From NCBI GenBank assembly GCA_050251735.1, contig JBFWMF010000001.1, positions 230,060 to 294,059 on the forward strand: a stretch of DNA of 64,000 bases, read 5' to 3'. The notes beneath the pieces are model-generated. The model had not been told where the DNA came from. It saw only the letters and a program-made list of their open reading frames with translations, and ran no database searches. Shown in pieces: positions 50,319-60,346 of the stretch; position 1 is the stretch's first letter, and every line of letters begins with the position of its first letter. Source of the stretch: Desulfitobacterium sp050251735. Its GTDB lineage: Bacteria; Bacillota; Desulfitobacteriia; Desulfitobacteriales; Desulfitobacteriaceae. Made by a program: the position numbers and the translations under genes.

Positions 50319-50675
50319 ATGTCAGATAATTTTGCTGCTGTTGGGATAGCACTTGTGGTGGCAATTGCCATTAACATGATTATGATGTTGATGCCTAAGC
50401 TCTTAGCTCCAAAAAAACCAGTTCCCGAAAAGTTAACACCGTATGAAGGTGGTAACAAAACAATTGGACGTACCTGGTTAGGGTTCAAAAGCAATTATTT
50501 TCTTTATGCCCTTGTTTTTACGGCATTTGACGTAGAAACTGTTTTCCTGTTTCCTTGGGCGTTATCGTTCCGACAACTTGGAACCTTCGCTTTTATTGAA
50601 ATGTTTGTCTTCATCATCATTCTCTTAGTTGGATTCTGGTATGCTTGGAAAGAAGGTGCATTAGAGTGGATGTAG
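50319..50675 (+). CDS. nuoA: NADH-quinone oxidoreductase (complex I) subunit A
   Basis: 118 residues with three membrane helices. KLTPYEGGNKTIG, the FLYALVFTAFDVETVFLFPWA block with its acidic pair, and the C-terminal GFWYAWKEGALEW are the NuoA pattern. ATG 50319 has AAGGGGGG 7 bases upstream. First gene of an 11-gene operon. Its end overlaps the nuoB start. Confidence 0.96.
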   Translation: MSDNFAAVGIALVVAIAINMIMMLMPKLLAPKKPVPEKLTPYEGGNKTIGRTWLGFKSNYFLYALVFTAFDVETVFLFPWALSFRQLGTFAFIEMFVFIIILLVGFWYAWKEGALEWM

Positions 50676-51187
50676 CAAAAGAGAAAGAACTTCGCGAAGC
50701 CGAGGCGCTCATGGAAAAAAATGTTCTACTAACCAGTATTGATAAACTCTTGAATTGGGGTCGTGGACATTCCTTTTGGCCTGTAACCTTCGGTTTAGCT
50801 TGCTGCGCTATCGAAATGATGGCGGCAGGTGGTCCGCGTGTTGACATCTCTCGCTTTGGGTATGAAGTCTTCCGGGCTTCACCGCGTCATGCCGATGTTA
50901 TGGTTGTCGCTGGAACATGTACTCGCAAAATGGCCCCCCTATTACGGATGATTTATGATCAAATGGCTGAACCTAAATGGGTTATTGCTATGGGGAGCTG
51001 TGCCAGCGCAGGTGGTCCCTTTGCGGATTCCTATTCCATGTTGACAGGTGTGGACAAAATTGTCCCTGTCGATGTCTATATTCCGGGTTGTCCTCCGCGG
51101 CCGGAGTCCTTAGTATATGGGTTGCTTCAACTTCAATATAAAGTGAACCACCCAGACAAGGTGAGGTTATTGAAACATGGGAAATAA
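50666..51187 (+). CDS. nuoB: Complex I subunit B (N2 iron-sulfur subunit)
   Basis: 173 residues from the GTG at 50666, inside the end of nuoA, with AAGGTG 7 bases upstream. Ligands of cluster N2 are visible: the Cys pair in GLACCAIEM, a Cys in MGSCASAGGPF and one in PGCPPRPE. It passes electrons to quinone at the junction with NuoD and NuoH. Confidence 0.97.
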   Translation: MDVAKEKELREAEALMEKNVLLTSIDKLLNWGRGHSFWPVTFGLACCAIEMMAAGGPRVDISRFGYEVFRASPRHADVMVVAGTCTRKMAPLLRMIYDQMAEPKWVIAMGSCASAGGPFADSYSMLTGVDKIVPVDVYIPGCPPRPESLVYGLLQLQYKVNHPDKVRLLKHGK

Positions 51188-51668
51188 TGAAGTATTAAGA
51201 AAACGCGTGGATGAGTTAGCGGCGCGTGTCAATGGCAAAGTGGAAGAGATGATTGATACTTTAGTACTTACTGTACAGAGCGCTTACATCACGGAAACTC
51301 TAACCGCAGTGAAGAGCTTTGAGGAAGTACCATGTGACTTTCTCCACGACATCGCTGGAGTGGATAAACTTACCCATTTCGAAGTTGTTTATCAGATGAC
51401 AAGCCTTCGGGGGCCCCAAAAGCTGCGCGTTAAAGCAATTGTCGATCGCGAGAAACCGGTGATTGACTCCGTGACCCGAATCTGGGCAGGTGCCAATTTC
51501 ATGGAGCGAGAAGCTTATGATATGTTTGGGATCCAATTCACAGGTCACCCGAATCTGAAACGGATTTATATGTGGGATGATTTTGAAGGATTCCCACTAC
51601 GTAAGGATTATGTTACAGAGCCTGTGGAAGTTCGTAATACTATGCGTGTACGCAGAGATGATGAGTAA
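51177..51668 (+). CDS. nuoC: Complex I subunit C
   Basis: 163 residues. The 30-kDa subunit signature is present (PVIDSVTRIWAGANFMEREAYDMFGIQFTGHPNLKRIYM, then FPLRKDY). It is separate from NuoD, not fused as in E. coli. It overlaps nuoB by 11 bases. Confidence 0.96.
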   Translation: MGNNEVLRKRVDELAARVNGKVEEMIDTLVLTVQSAYITETLTAVKSFEEVPCDFLHDIAGVDKLTHFEVVYQMTSLRGPQKLRVKAIVDREKPVIDSVTRIWAGANFMEREAYDMFGIQFTGHPNLKRIYMWDDFEGFPLRKDYVTEPVEVRNTMRVRRDDE

Positions 51669-51680
51669 GGGGGTAAAACC

Positions 51681-52793
51681 ATGTCAGATTTATACCAAGA
51701 AGGAACAGAAGAACTTCTTTTAAACATGGGCCCCCAGCATCCGAGTATGCACGGTGTATTTCGGATGATCGTTCATTTACAGGGGGAAACAGTAACTGCA
51801 ATTGAACCAAAGATTGGCTATCTCCATCGTGGGTTAGAGAAAATCGCTGAAAGTCGGACGTACACCCAGTTCATTCCGTATACCGACCGTTTAGATTATC
51901 TGGCTTCACCCCACAATAATTTGGCTTATGTTCAGGCTGTAGAAAAGTTAATGGGAATTGAGATTCCCGAAAGAGCAGAATATTTACGTATCATTTTTGC
52001 TGAGCTAGCACGAATTGCCAGCCACCAAGTGTTTGTAGCCAGTGGGGCCTTAGATATCGCGGGCTGGACCGCCTGGGGATATCCCTTCCGTGATCGGGAG
52101 AGAATCCTTGATTTATTTGAGATGACATCAGGTAGCCGACTAACTGTCAACGCAATGCGGATCGGTGGTATGAACTTTGATCCCACCCCAGAATTTTGGG
52201 ATGCCTTAGAATCATTCTTGGATGATATGCCGGAAAAAATTGAAGAATATTATAATATCTATCTTGGCAATGAAATCACCCAAGGCAGATTGAAGAATGT
52301 CGGAATTCTTTCTAAGGAAAAGGCAGAGAATCTTTGCATTACCGGTCCAGCCCTTCGTGCGTCAGGAGTACAATACGATGTGCGTAAGGCAGAACCTTAT
52401 GGAATCTATGATCGTTTTGATTTTGAAGTGCCGGTACTCTATGGATGTGATTCCTTTGATCGGAACATGATACGTTTTCTGGAAATGAACGAAAGCCTTA
52501 AAATTATCCGTCAAGCGATGCGGGATATCCCTGAAGGTCCGACTATGGCGAAAGTGCCCAAAATCATCAAACCTCCTGTTGGGGAAGTATATCACCGGGT
52601 GGAAAATCCCAAGGGTGAACTCGGTTTCTATATTGTTAGCAATGGAACACCGAAGCCTGAACGGGTGAAGATTCGGGCGGGTGCCTTTGTTAATCTTCAG
52701 TGTTTAGAGGAAATAAGTGTTGGAACCTATATTCAAGATTTGATCTGTAGCTTTGCGTCGTTGGATGCAGTGCTTGGTGAAGTGGATAAGTAA
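51681..52793 (+). CDS. nuoD: Complex I subunit D (quinone-site subunit)
   Basis: 370 residues. It begins LLNMGPQHPSMHGVFRM and has GYLHRGLEKIAE, YTDRLDYL, EITQGRLKNVG and FVNLQCLEE: the 49-kDa subunit related to NiFe hydrogenases, without the nickel-binding cysteines. It forms the quinone pocket with NuoB. AAGGGGG precedes its ATG. Confidence 0.97.
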   Translation: MSDLYQEGTEELLLNMGPQHPSMHGVFRMIVHLQGETVTAIEPKIGYLHRGLEKIAESRTYTQFIPYTDRLDYLASPHNNLAYVQAVEKLMGIEIPERAEYLRIIFAELARIASHQVFVASGALDIAGWTAWGYPFRDRERILDLFEMTSGSRLTVNAMRIGGMNFDPTPEFWDALESFLDDMPEKIEEYYNIYLGNEITQGRLKNVGILSKEKAENLCITGPALRASGVQYDVRKAEPYGIYDRFDFEVPVLYGCDSFDRNMIRFLEMNESLKIIRQAMRDIPEGPTMAKVPKIIKPPVGEVYHRVENPKGELGFYIVSNGTPKPERVKIRAGAFVNLQCLEEISVGTYIQDLICSFASLDAVLGEVDK

Positions 52794-52817
52794 AACTCTC
52801 AACGAGGGGAGAATAAG

Positions 52818-53876
52818 ATGGACGCTTTTATTCAATCGTTAAATCAATTGCCACTCAATATTGCGGAAATGATCCGTGGTTTGTTCGCAGATCCTCACTC
52901 CATCTGGGCCGACCTCACTATGACTTTAATCGGCATGATTTTAGTCATCGTGGTCATCGTGGTTGCAGCACTTTTTCTCGTTATCTTAGAGAGAAAAGTT
53001 GCCGGCTGGGCTTCGCAACGCCCCGGTCCAAATCGTTTGGGTCCTCGCGGGTGGTTTCAGACCATAGCTGACGCTCTGAAACTCTTGGGTAAAGAAGATA
53101 TTACACCAGCGAATGCTGATAAAGTAATGTATAAAATTGCCCCGATGTTTGTTTTTGGTATTCCAATTTTGACTTTGGCCATCGTACCTATGGGCTATGG
53201 CATGGCAGCTATCGACTTAGAACTGGGAGTATTCTTTTATCTGGGGGTTACCTCAGTTTCCACCTTGGCTTTTTTAATGGCCGGTTGGAGTTCCAATAAT
53301 AAGTATTCCTTAGTTGGAGGTATGCGTGCAGTTGCGCAAATGATCAGTTATGAAATTCCCTTGATTTTCTCACTTTTGGGCGTTGTCATGCTGACTCAGA
53401 CGTTCAACTTAACGAAAATTGTTGAGGCGCAAGCCACAATTCCATTCATTTTCTTGCAACCATTAGCATTTATTATCTTTTTGATTTGCGGCCAAGCTGA
53501 AGTCAACAGAGCGCCGTTCGACCTTGTCGAAGCTGACCAGGAAATTATCGCCGGACCCTTTACAGAGTATACAGGTCTGCGCTGGGGATTATTCTACCTC
53601 GGTGAATACGCAAACCTAGTTGCTATGTGTGCCTTAGCAACAACAGTCTTCTTAGGGGGTTGGCAAGGGCCAGCAATACTACCAGGCTGGGCTTGGTTCT
53701 GGCTAAAAGTAGGTCTATTGATTTTTGTTTCTATGTGGGTGCGTTGGACATTCCCACGGATTCGGATCGACCACTTGATGCATTTTGCCTGGAAGGTCTT
53801 GTTACCGCTCGCGCTTCTCAACATTTTGTTGACGGGTTTGGGGATTTATATCTATCAACTCGTGATTGGAGGGTGA
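52818..53876 (+). CDS. nuoH: Complex I subunit H
   Basis: 352 residues with about eight membrane helices. ERKVAGWASQRPGPNRLGPRGWFQTIADALKLLGKED is split over the cytoplasmic loop, and NRAPFDLVEADQEI holds the acidic residues at the quinone channel. It anchors the peripheral arm and connects it to the proton-pumping subunits. Confidence 0.97.
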   Translation: MDAFIQSLNQLPLNIAEMIRGLFADPHSIWADLTMTLIGMILVIVVIVVAALFLVILERKVAGWASQRPGPNRLGPRGWFQTIADALKLLGKEDITPANADKVMYKIAPMFVFGIPILTLAIVPMGYGMAAIDLELGVFFYLGVTSVSTLAFLMAGWSSNNKYSLVGGMRAVAQMISYEIPLIFSLLGVVMLTQTFNLTKIVEAQATIPFIFLQPLAFIIFLICGQAEVNRAPFDLVEADQEIIAGPFTEYTGLRWGLFYLGEYANLVAMCALATTVFLGGWQGPAILPGWAWFWLKVGLLIFVSMWVRWTFPRIRIDHLMHFAWKVLLPLALLNILLTGLGIYIYQLVIGG

Positions 53877-53880
53877 CAGA

Positions 53881-54288
53881 GTGTTAGGTAAAGGGTTATT
53901 TAAAGGTATGGGCATCACGCTGAAAAAGATGCTCGGACCAAACATCACAGAATTCTATCCAGAGGTCATGCCGAATCTTCCCAAGACGGTTAGGAGCTCC
54001 ATGGGACTGGAACCGGAGAAATGCATTTCTTGTTCCTTATGTGTAATGGCCTGTCCCAACGAAGTTATTACTTTAACCAGTGAAAAGAATGAGAACAATA
54101 AAAAAGTTCTTCAAACTTACCACATGGATGTTGGACGGTGTTTATTCTGTGGCTTATGCACAGAAGCTTGTCCGACAAATGCACTTACCGTGACCCAGGA
54201 GTTTGAGAATTCGGTCTTCTATCCTGAGGATTTGGATTGGGATATGATCGAGCGTTCTAAACGCAATCGGAAGGAGGGCAACGAATGA
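53881..54288 (+). CDS. nuoI: Complex I subunit I (2 x 4Fe-4S)
   Basis: 135 residues from the GTG at 53881 with GGAGG upstream. Two ferredoxin motifs, CISCSLCVMACP and CLFCGLCTEACP, bind clusters N6a and N6b. It would be the electron entry point for the missing input module. It ends in an ATGA overlap with nuoJ. Confidence 0.96.
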   Translation: MLGKGLFKGMGITLKKMLGPNITEFYPEVMPNLPKTVRSSMGLEPEKCISCSLCVMACPNEVITLTSEKNENNKKVLQTYHMDVGRCLFCGLCTEACPTNALTVTQEFENSVFYPEDLDWDMIERSKRNRKEGNE

Positions 54289-54797
54289 GTACTATGGCGA
54301 CCGTTGTGTTCTTCATTTTCGCCATAATCGCCGTGGCTTCGGCTTGGGGAGTTGTCACCTCGAAAAACATTGTACACAGTGCCTTTTTCTTGGCGCTTTC
54401 CTTTGCTGGAGTAGCCGTCCTGTATATCCTCTTAAACGCTGAGTATCTAGCAGCAGTACAGATGCTTGTTTATGCAGGTGCTATTTCGATTATGGTGATC
54501 TTTGCAGTGATGTTAACCTTAAGGGGAGATGTCGCTGATAGTAGCCCAGTGACTAAAAAATGGGCTTCCGGTGCTTTGGTCGGCTCCCTTGTGTTTATTC
54601 TTTTAGCTTTGGTGATTTTGACTCACAGTGATTGGCGTATTCTGGCCATGCCAGCTCTTGCCGGAGGGACGACTGTTGAGCTCTCCAAACTGCTTTTGAC
54701 ATGGTATATGGTACCCTTTGAAGCAGCAGCCATCCTGCTGACACTTGCTCTCATCGGGGCAGTGATTATCGCGAAAGGAGGGCATGAAAGCAGATGA
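54285..54797 (+). CDS. nuoJ: Complex I subunit J
   Basis: 170 residues with five membrane helices. VTSKNIVHSAFFLALSFAGVAVLY and the pi-bulge helix YAGAISIMVIFAVML identify NuoJ. Membrane arm. ATGA overlaps at both ends link it to nuoI and nuoK. Confidence 0.95.
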   Translation: MSTMATVVFFIFAIIAVASAWGVVTSKNIVHSAFFLALSFAGVAVLYILLNAEYLAAVQMLVYAGAISIMVIFAVMLTLRGDVADSSPVTKKWASGALVGSLVFILLALVILTHSDWRILAMPALAGGTTVELSKLLLTWYMVPFEAAAILLTLALIGAVIIAKGGHESR

Positions 54798-55126
54798 GTA
54801 TAAGCGTTGGGCTTGGATCCTATTTATTAGTTGGAGCGATGCTTTTTTGCCTAGGACTCTACGGAGTTTTCGTGAAACGAAATATCATTGCTATTCTTAT
54901 GTCTATTGAATTAATGCTTAATGCAGTCAATATTAATTTTGTGGCTTTTAGCCGGTTTGCCCCCTGGGCTGATCCTGGGACAAATCCACTGATTGGACAG
55001 GTTGCCGCAATCTTCGTCATTGTTGTAGCGGCAGCTGAAATTGCCGTGGGCTTGGCTTTAGTTATTGCCATTTATCGTAACCGCCGCACCACAAATGTGG
55101 ATGAATTCAATTGGTTGAAGTGGTAG
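54794..55126 (+). CDS. nuoK: Complex I subunit K
   Basis: 110 residues with three membrane helices. RNIIAILMSIELMLNAVNINFV carries the conserved glutamate, and VVAAAEIAVGLALV the second. Membrane arm, proton path. Starts in the nuoJ stop (ATGA). Confidence 0.95.
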   Translation: MSISVGLGSYLLVGAMLFCLGLYGVFVKRNIIAILMSIELMLNAVNINFVAFSRFAPWADPGTNPLIGQVAAIFVIVVAAAEIAVGLALVIAIYRNRRTTNVDEFNWLKW

Positions 55127-55145
55127 AGAGTCAATGGAGAGGTAG

Positions 55146-57104
55146 GTGTTCAAGGAAATGAATGATCTTTTTCAATGGGCATGGTTAATCCCATTTTTGC
55201 CCTTTCTGTCGTTTCTGCTCATCGTCTTTGTCACGAAGCGATCCAAAAGACTGTCCTCCACCATTTCAATATTGGCGATTCTTACTTCGTTGGGATTGGC
55301 CATTGGTATCGGTATTGGTGTAATTCAGTCTGGTTCGCAAGTCATTGAAAACCCTGTGTTGAGCACGGTGAATTGGCTCAGTATCGCTGGTCTTCAAATC
55401 GACTTTGGCACACTCATTGATCCAATGAGTGCGATGATGCTTTTTGTTGTTACTTTGGTAGCATCGATGGTTCAGATTTATTCTATCGGTTACATGCATG
55501 GAGACCCTGGGTTTTCACGCTATTATGCATTCCAATCCTTATTTGCTGCTTCCATGCTGGGCATGGTCTTAGCAACAAATCTGTTACAACTGTTTATTTT
55601 CTGGGAATTGGTAGGGTTATGCTCTTATCTGCTCATCGGCTTCTGGTTCTTTAAGGTGTCTGCTCGCGAAGCTGCGAAGAAGGCCTTTATTACCACCCGG
55701 GTTGGAGACTTTGGCTTGCTTTTAGGAATCTTGTTCCTATACAACCAATTTGGTACTTTAGATTTCTATGGTCCTGGTTCCTTATCCGTTCAAATGGCGA
55801 CGAGCTTCCATGATTTTGCCCTGATCGGCGGAGTAAGCTATCTTACCATCATGGCAGTCTTAGTCTTCATTGGACCGATTGGTAAATCCGGTCAGTTCCC
55901 CCTACACGTCTGGTTACCAGATGCTATGGAAGGTCCTACACCCGTCAGTGCCTTGATCCACGCCGCTACCATGGTCGTCGCCGGTGTGTACTTGGTTGCT
56001 CGGATGTTCTTCCTCTTTGATAACGCATCACCTTTTGCCCTGCAGCTGGTGGCAGGCATGGGAGCCTTTACGGCGATCTTTGCCGCGACGATAGCCATTG
56101 CTCAGGACGACATTAAACGGATTTTGGCCTATTCAACCTTAAGCCAATTAGGTTATATGATGTTCGCTCTGGGGGTTGGTTCCTTAACTGCTTCTATGTT
56201 CCACTTAATGACTCATGCCTTCTTCAAGGCCTTGATGTTCTTAGGAGCAGGTTCTGTGATTCACGCCTTACATGAGAAGCAAAACATTTGGGATATGGGC
56301 GGACTTTGGAAGAAGATGCCGATTACCGGTACCACCTTCTTTATCGGTGTCCTAGCGATCTCAGGTATTCCACCCTTTGCTGGGTTCTTTTCTAAAGACG
56401 AGATTTTGGCCGCAGCTCTGCACAATGGTCATCCCGTGATTTTTGCGGTGGGCTTGTTTACCGCATTTTTGACAGCCTTCTATATGAGCCGTCTTTTCTT
56501 CGTGGCCTTCATGGGCAAGGAAAAACCGGAGAATCATCCCCACGAATCTCCTTGGGTAATGACTTTACCGCTGATCATTTTAGCGTTCTTCAGCATTGTC
56601 GGCGGATGGGTTGCTTTACCTGAGCACAATTTTGGTTACTTTGTCCATTATGGTGAATTCCACCATGAAGGGATCGATTGGGCGATTGCTTCTATATCTA
56701 TCCTTGCCGGAGTTCTTGGTATCGGTTTAGCTTATATCACTTACGTGACTCGAGCTATCAAAGCTGAGAATGTAGTAGCGCGTTTCCCCGGAGTCTATAA
56801 ACTCCTCAAGAATAAATATTATATCGACGAAATCTACCTCTGGTTCATCCATAAGGTTATGGATGGTATCGTTGCTAAAGTTCTTTACTGGTTTGACCTG
56901 TATATTATTGATGGCATTGTCAATGGGTTGGCATTCCTCACTCGCGGTTCTGGTCGTGTACTTCGCAAGACCACAACAGGTCAGCTACAAACTTATGCTT
57001 TAGTCTTCTTCTTTGCGGTCGTCGTCATCTATATTGTCTTTGCTCTTGGAGAAGGACAGCTTTCGACGCTTAATCCCGCAGCTATGCTAGGAGGTGTTAA
57101 GTAA
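55146..57104 (+). CDS. nuoL: Complex I subunit L
   Basis: 652 residues. Antiporter-like subunit with about 16 membrane helices and the long lateral helix at the C-terminal side. WELVGLCSYLLIGFW, FPLHVWLPDAMEGPTPVSALIHAATMVVAGVYL, ILAYSTLSQLGYMMFALG and HAFFKALMFLGAGSVIH are its signatures. GTG 55146 is only 3 bases from GGAGAGG; ATG 55158 is an alternative start. Distal proton pump. Confidence 0.96.
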   Translation: MFKEMNDLFQWAWLIPFLPFLSFLLIVFVTKRSKRLSSTISILAILTSLGLAIGIGIGVIQSGSQVIENPVLSTVNWLSIAGLQIDFGTLIDPMSAMMLFVVTLVASMVQIYSIGYMHGDPGFSRYYAFQSLFAASMLGMVLATNLLQLFIFWELVGLCSYLLIGFWFFKVSAREAAKKAFITTRVGDFGLLLGILFLYNQFGTLDFYGPGSLSVQMATSFHDFALIGGVSYLTIMAVLVFIGPIGKSGQFPLHVWLPDAMEGPTPVSALIHAATMVVAGVYLVARMFFLFDNASPFALQLVAGMGAFTAIFAATIAIAQDDIKRILAYSTLSQLGYMMFALGVGSLTASMFHLMTHAFFKALMFLGAGSVIHALHEKQNIWDMGGLWKKMPITGTTFFIGVLAISGIPPFAGFFSKDEILAAALHNGHPVIFAVGLFTAFLTAFYMSRLFFVAFMGKEKPENHPHESPWVMTLPLIILAFFSIVGGWVALPEHNFGYFVHYGEFHHEGIDWAIASISILAGVLGIGLAYITYVTRAIKAENVVARFPGVYKLLKNKYYIDEIYLWFIHKVMDGIVAKVLYWFDLYIIDGIVNGLAFLTRGSGRVLRKTTTGQLQTYALVFFFAVVVIYIVFALGEGQLSTLNPAAMLGGVK

Positions 57105-58663
57105 TGTCGACATTGGCACTTCAGCCCGAAGTGGGCTCTTTGATTCTGCCATTGGCACTGTTAGCACCCATTCTAGCAGCACTCGTGATTGTCTTCCTTC
57201 CTAAGGAAGAAGGGAAAACGATTAAATTAGTGGCAGCATTAGGTACTCTCACTTCCTTGTTGCTTTCGCTCTATGTATTCTTTGCATACGACCGCTCCTT
57301 GGCAGGTATGCAATTTAATCTAACGATTCCGCTCATTCCTGATATCGGTGTTAACCTAGCGTTCGGAGTTGACGGTATCAGTATTCCCATGCTCCTACTC
57401 ACGAACTTGATCGCGTTTACAGCAGTGTATTCCTCTTGGAATATTGACAATCGTGTCAAAGAATTTTTCGTTCTACTTTTAATATTGGTTGCCGGGGTTA
57501 TGGGAACCTTCATTGCTCGCGACTTGTTTATCTTCTTCCTTTTCTATGAAATCGTGGTTATCCCTATCTATATCATGGTTATCATCTGGGGAAGTACGAA
57601 ACGAGTGTCCAAAGAATATGCGGGTATGAAATTGACCATATACCTTTTGATTGGATCTGCCTTCTTGCTCGTAGCGATGGTTTCCATTTGGGTTAATGCT
57701 ACGAATCAGTTGGCGGCCATGGGTCAAGGACCAACCTTCATGTTTGATCAACTGGCAAGGCTCCAGTATGATGAGACCTTCCAGATTATCATCTTTGGTC
57801 TCTTAACCTTTGGTTTTGGATCATTGATCTCTATGTTCCCCTTCCACTCTTGGTCTCCCGACGGTTATGCTGGCGCTCCTACAGCAGTCAGTATGATCCA
57901 CGCCGGGGTCTTGAAGAAAATCGGGGGCTACGGCTTAATTCGTCTAGGACTGTTGTGCTTCCCTATCGGAGCGAAGTTCTGGGCGCCAGTGATTGCGGTT
58001 TTAGCTCTTGTTAACGTTCTTTACGCCGCGTTCATTGCTTTAGCACAAAAAGACCTTAAGTATGTTGTCGGATACTCATCCGTCAGCCACATGGGATATG
58101 TCCTGATCGCCGTTGCGGCCTTGAACGTCACCAGTGTCACGGGTGCAGTAGCCATGATGTTTGCCCACGGTGTCATGTCAGCCCTCTTCTTCTCCATGAT
58201 TGGCTTTATCTATGAGAAAACCCATACCCGGAATGTTGTTGAACTCGGCGGACTGGCCCATCAGATGCCACGTCTTGCTGTTGGGTTCTTGATTGCAGGT
58301 ATGGCTGGTCTTGGCTTGCCAGGGACTGTGAACTTCATTGGTGAGTTTACCATTTTCATTGGTACAGTTAAGACTTTGCCGGTCCATGCGATTATCGGGG
58401 TTGCCGGGATTATCATCACTGCAGTTTATTCCCTTCGCCTTATTGCCAATGTCTTGTTTGGACCACGTCGTAAGGAATGGGATCATTTGAAAGACCTCCA
58501 CGGTCCGGAGTTAGTTCCGTTGGTCATCTTGGTCTTTGTCATTATCATAACGGGTGTATTCCCGAACACCGTGCTGCAACTGATCGACACCGGGGTCCAT
58601 TCCTCAGGATTAGCCAAGGTGCTTGAAGTCGTGACTCAGGCGAAGATTGGAGGGTTGTTCTAA
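57104..58663 (+). CDS. nuoM: Complex I subunit M
   Basis: 519 residues, about 14 membrane helices. DGISIPMLLLTNLIAF, FYEIVVIPIYIMVIIWG, FPFHSWSPDGYAGAPTAVSMIHAGVLKKIGGYGLIR and YSSVSHMGYVLI are typical. Its ATG overlaps the nuoL stop (TAATG). Proton-pumping antiporter-like subunit. Confidence 0.97.
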   Translation: MSTLALQPEVGSLILPLALLAPILAALVIVFLPKEEGKTIKLVAALGTLTSLLLSLYVFFAYDRSLAGMQFNLTIPLIPDIGVNLAFGVDGISIPMLLLTNLIAFTAVYSSWNIDNRVKEFFVLLLILVAGVMGTFIARDLFIFFLFYEIVVIPIYIMVIIWGSTKRVSKEYAGMKLTIYLLIGSAFLLVAMVSIWVNATNQLAAMGQGPTFMFDQLARLQYDETFQIIIFGLLTFGFGSLISMFPFHSWSPDGYAGAPTAVSMIHAGVLKKIGGYGLIRLGLLCFPIGAKFWAPVIAVLALVNVLYAAFIALAQKDLKYVVGYSSVSHMGYVLIAVAALNVTSVTGAVAMMFAHGVMSALFFSMIGFIYEKTHTRNVVELGGLAHQMPRLAVGFLIAGMAGLGLPGTVNFIGEFTIFIGTVKTLPVHAIIGVAGIIITAVYSLRLIANVLFGPRRKEWDHLKDLHGPELVPLVILVFVIIITGVFPNTVLQLIDTGVHSSGLAKVLEVVTQAKIGGLF

Positions 58664-60126
58664 TGGTGACTTTTGAATTATCTTTACTCACAACAGAAAT
58701 CATTATGGCAGTCCTTAGCCTTGGCTTATTTGCAGTAGGGCTGATCCTCCCACGTGGTTCAAGAAAAGGCATGTTTCCTCTCACGATATTTGCCATATTA
58801 GGGACCCTTGCTTATGCTCTCTATGATTTCTTCTACGGGGGGAATGCAGCATTCCTCAACGGAATGTATATGCATGATCAATTTGCAGGTTTCTTCAAGA
58901 TTCTCTTCTTAGTGGCGGCTCTGCTTGTTGTACTTTCAACAAAATCCTATGTTGCCAAATTTCAAGCGTATCGCGGAGAGTTTTATCCCTTACTGCTGAT
59001 TGCTACTTTGGGCATGATGCTTATGTCTGGAGCAGGGGATCTAATCACGATGTATGTGGGCTTGGAGCTCATGACCATCACCTTCTATATTCTTGTAGCT
59101 TATCATCCTAATGATCCTAAATCCTCGGAGGCTGGAATTAAATATTTAGTCCTAGGAGCTTCTTCCTCGGCAGTTCTTCTTTACGGTATCAGCCTTATCT
59201 ATGGATTGACAGGTTCCACGCAGATGTTTGCAGTGGCGATGGCTCTAGGAACGGAAGTCAATACGGTGACTATTCTCGCAACAGTGATGATGCTCGCCGG
59301 ATTCGGCTTCAAGATTAGCTTAGTTCCTTTCCATATGTGGGCACCGGATATTTACGAGGGAGCTCCTTCGCCGGTGACAGCCTTCTTAGCAACAGCTTCT
59401 AAAGCAGCTGGCTTTGCAGCCTTGGTGAGATTCTACCTCTTGATGATGTATGGTCAATCCTTCGCTGAAACCGGGTTGGTTCTGCTTCTTATTTTGGCTG
59501 CTTTGACTATGATTATCGGTAACTTGATGGCTTTCCCTCAGAAGAACATCCAACGTTTGATGGCTTATTCGGGGATTGCTCAAGCGGGTTACATCATTGT
59601 CGGTATTATTGCAGTGGCCATTCCAACGGTTTCGGTATTTGTGGATGGTATCAAGGGTGTGCTCTTCTACCTGATGATTTATATCGTCGCCAACTTAGGT
59701 GCCTTTGCAGTCATTACTCATGTGGCTCAAAGTCAAGGTAGCACGGAGATTAAAGACTATTCAGGTCTTGCCAGACGCTCGCCACTCGCTGCGGCTGTGC
59801 TCACTATATCTTTCCTTTCCTTGGCTGGTATTCCACCACTTGCAGGGTTTGTCGCTAAATTCTATCTCTTCTCGGCGGTGGTCAATCAAGGTTTTGTTTG
59901 GATTGCAGTGGTTGGTTTCGTGATGAGTATGATCTCCGTCTACTACTACTTGTCCGTCGTTAAGGTCATGTATTTGGGAGACGGTGAGGGATTGCCGGAG
60001 GTACCTGTACATGGTGCCGCTAAGTTTGGCATGTTGTTGTCCATGATTGTAACCGTCATTTTGGGAATCTATCCTACACCGCTTGCTCAAATGGCTATTA
60101 CAGCGGCAGCAAGTTTGGTAAAATAG
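58663..60126 (+). CDS. nuoN: Complex I subunit N
   Basis: 487 residues, about 14 membrane helices. MYVGLELMTITFYIL, VPFHMWAPDIYEGAPSPVTAFLATASKAAGFAAL, RLMAYSGIAQAGYI and SLAGIPPLAGFVAKFYLF are typical. It overlaps nuoM by one base and ends the operon. No nuoE, F or G is found, so the electron donor is not NADH by the usual module. Confidence 0.97.
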   Translation: MVTFELSLLTTEIIMAVLSLGLFAVGLILPRGSRKGMFPLTIFAILGTLAYALYDFFYGGNAAFLNGMYMHDQFAGFFKILFLVAALLVVLSTKSYVAKFQAYRGEFYPLLLIATLGMMLMSGAGDLITMYVGLELMTITFYILVAYHPNDPKSSEAGIKYLVLGASSSAVLLYGISLIYGLTGSTQMFAVAMALGTEVNTVTILATVMMLAGFGFKISLVPFHMWAPDIYEGAPSPVTAFLATASKAAGFAALVRFYLLMMYGQSFAETGLVLLLILAALTMIIGNLMAFPQKNIQRLMAYSGIAQAGYIIVGIIAVAIPTVSVFVDGIKGVLFYLMIYIVANLGAFAVITHVAQSQGSTEIKDYSGLARRSPLAAAVLTISFLSLAGIPPLAGFVAKFYLFSAVVNQGFVWIAVVGFVMSMISVYYYLSVVKVMYLGDGEGLPEVPVHGAAKFGMLLSMIVTVILGIYPTPLAQMAITAAASLVK

Positions 60127-60154
60127 ATTCTTATCAGTAGAAATAGTTTTGCAG

Positions 60155-60185
60155 GAGCCTCAGCATTTGCGGGGGCTCTTTTTTT
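60155..60185 (+). terminator. Terminator after the nuo operon
   Basis: GAGCC (60155-60159) with GGCTC (60174-60178), the stem extending inward imperfectly, followed by seven T. Confidence 0.8.
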
Positions 60186-60346
60186 GTACATATCAGACTT
60201 CAAGGGATTGCTGTATAAGCAGGGAAAGGAGGCTAGTTTGGAGAAGGTAAGAACAGATAAAAGATTGTAGAGCAACGTAAAGTAAGCTGGACAACATGCA
60301 AGAAACTATGTGGGGTAAAGATAGGCAAAGAAAAGAGGAGTCGCAG

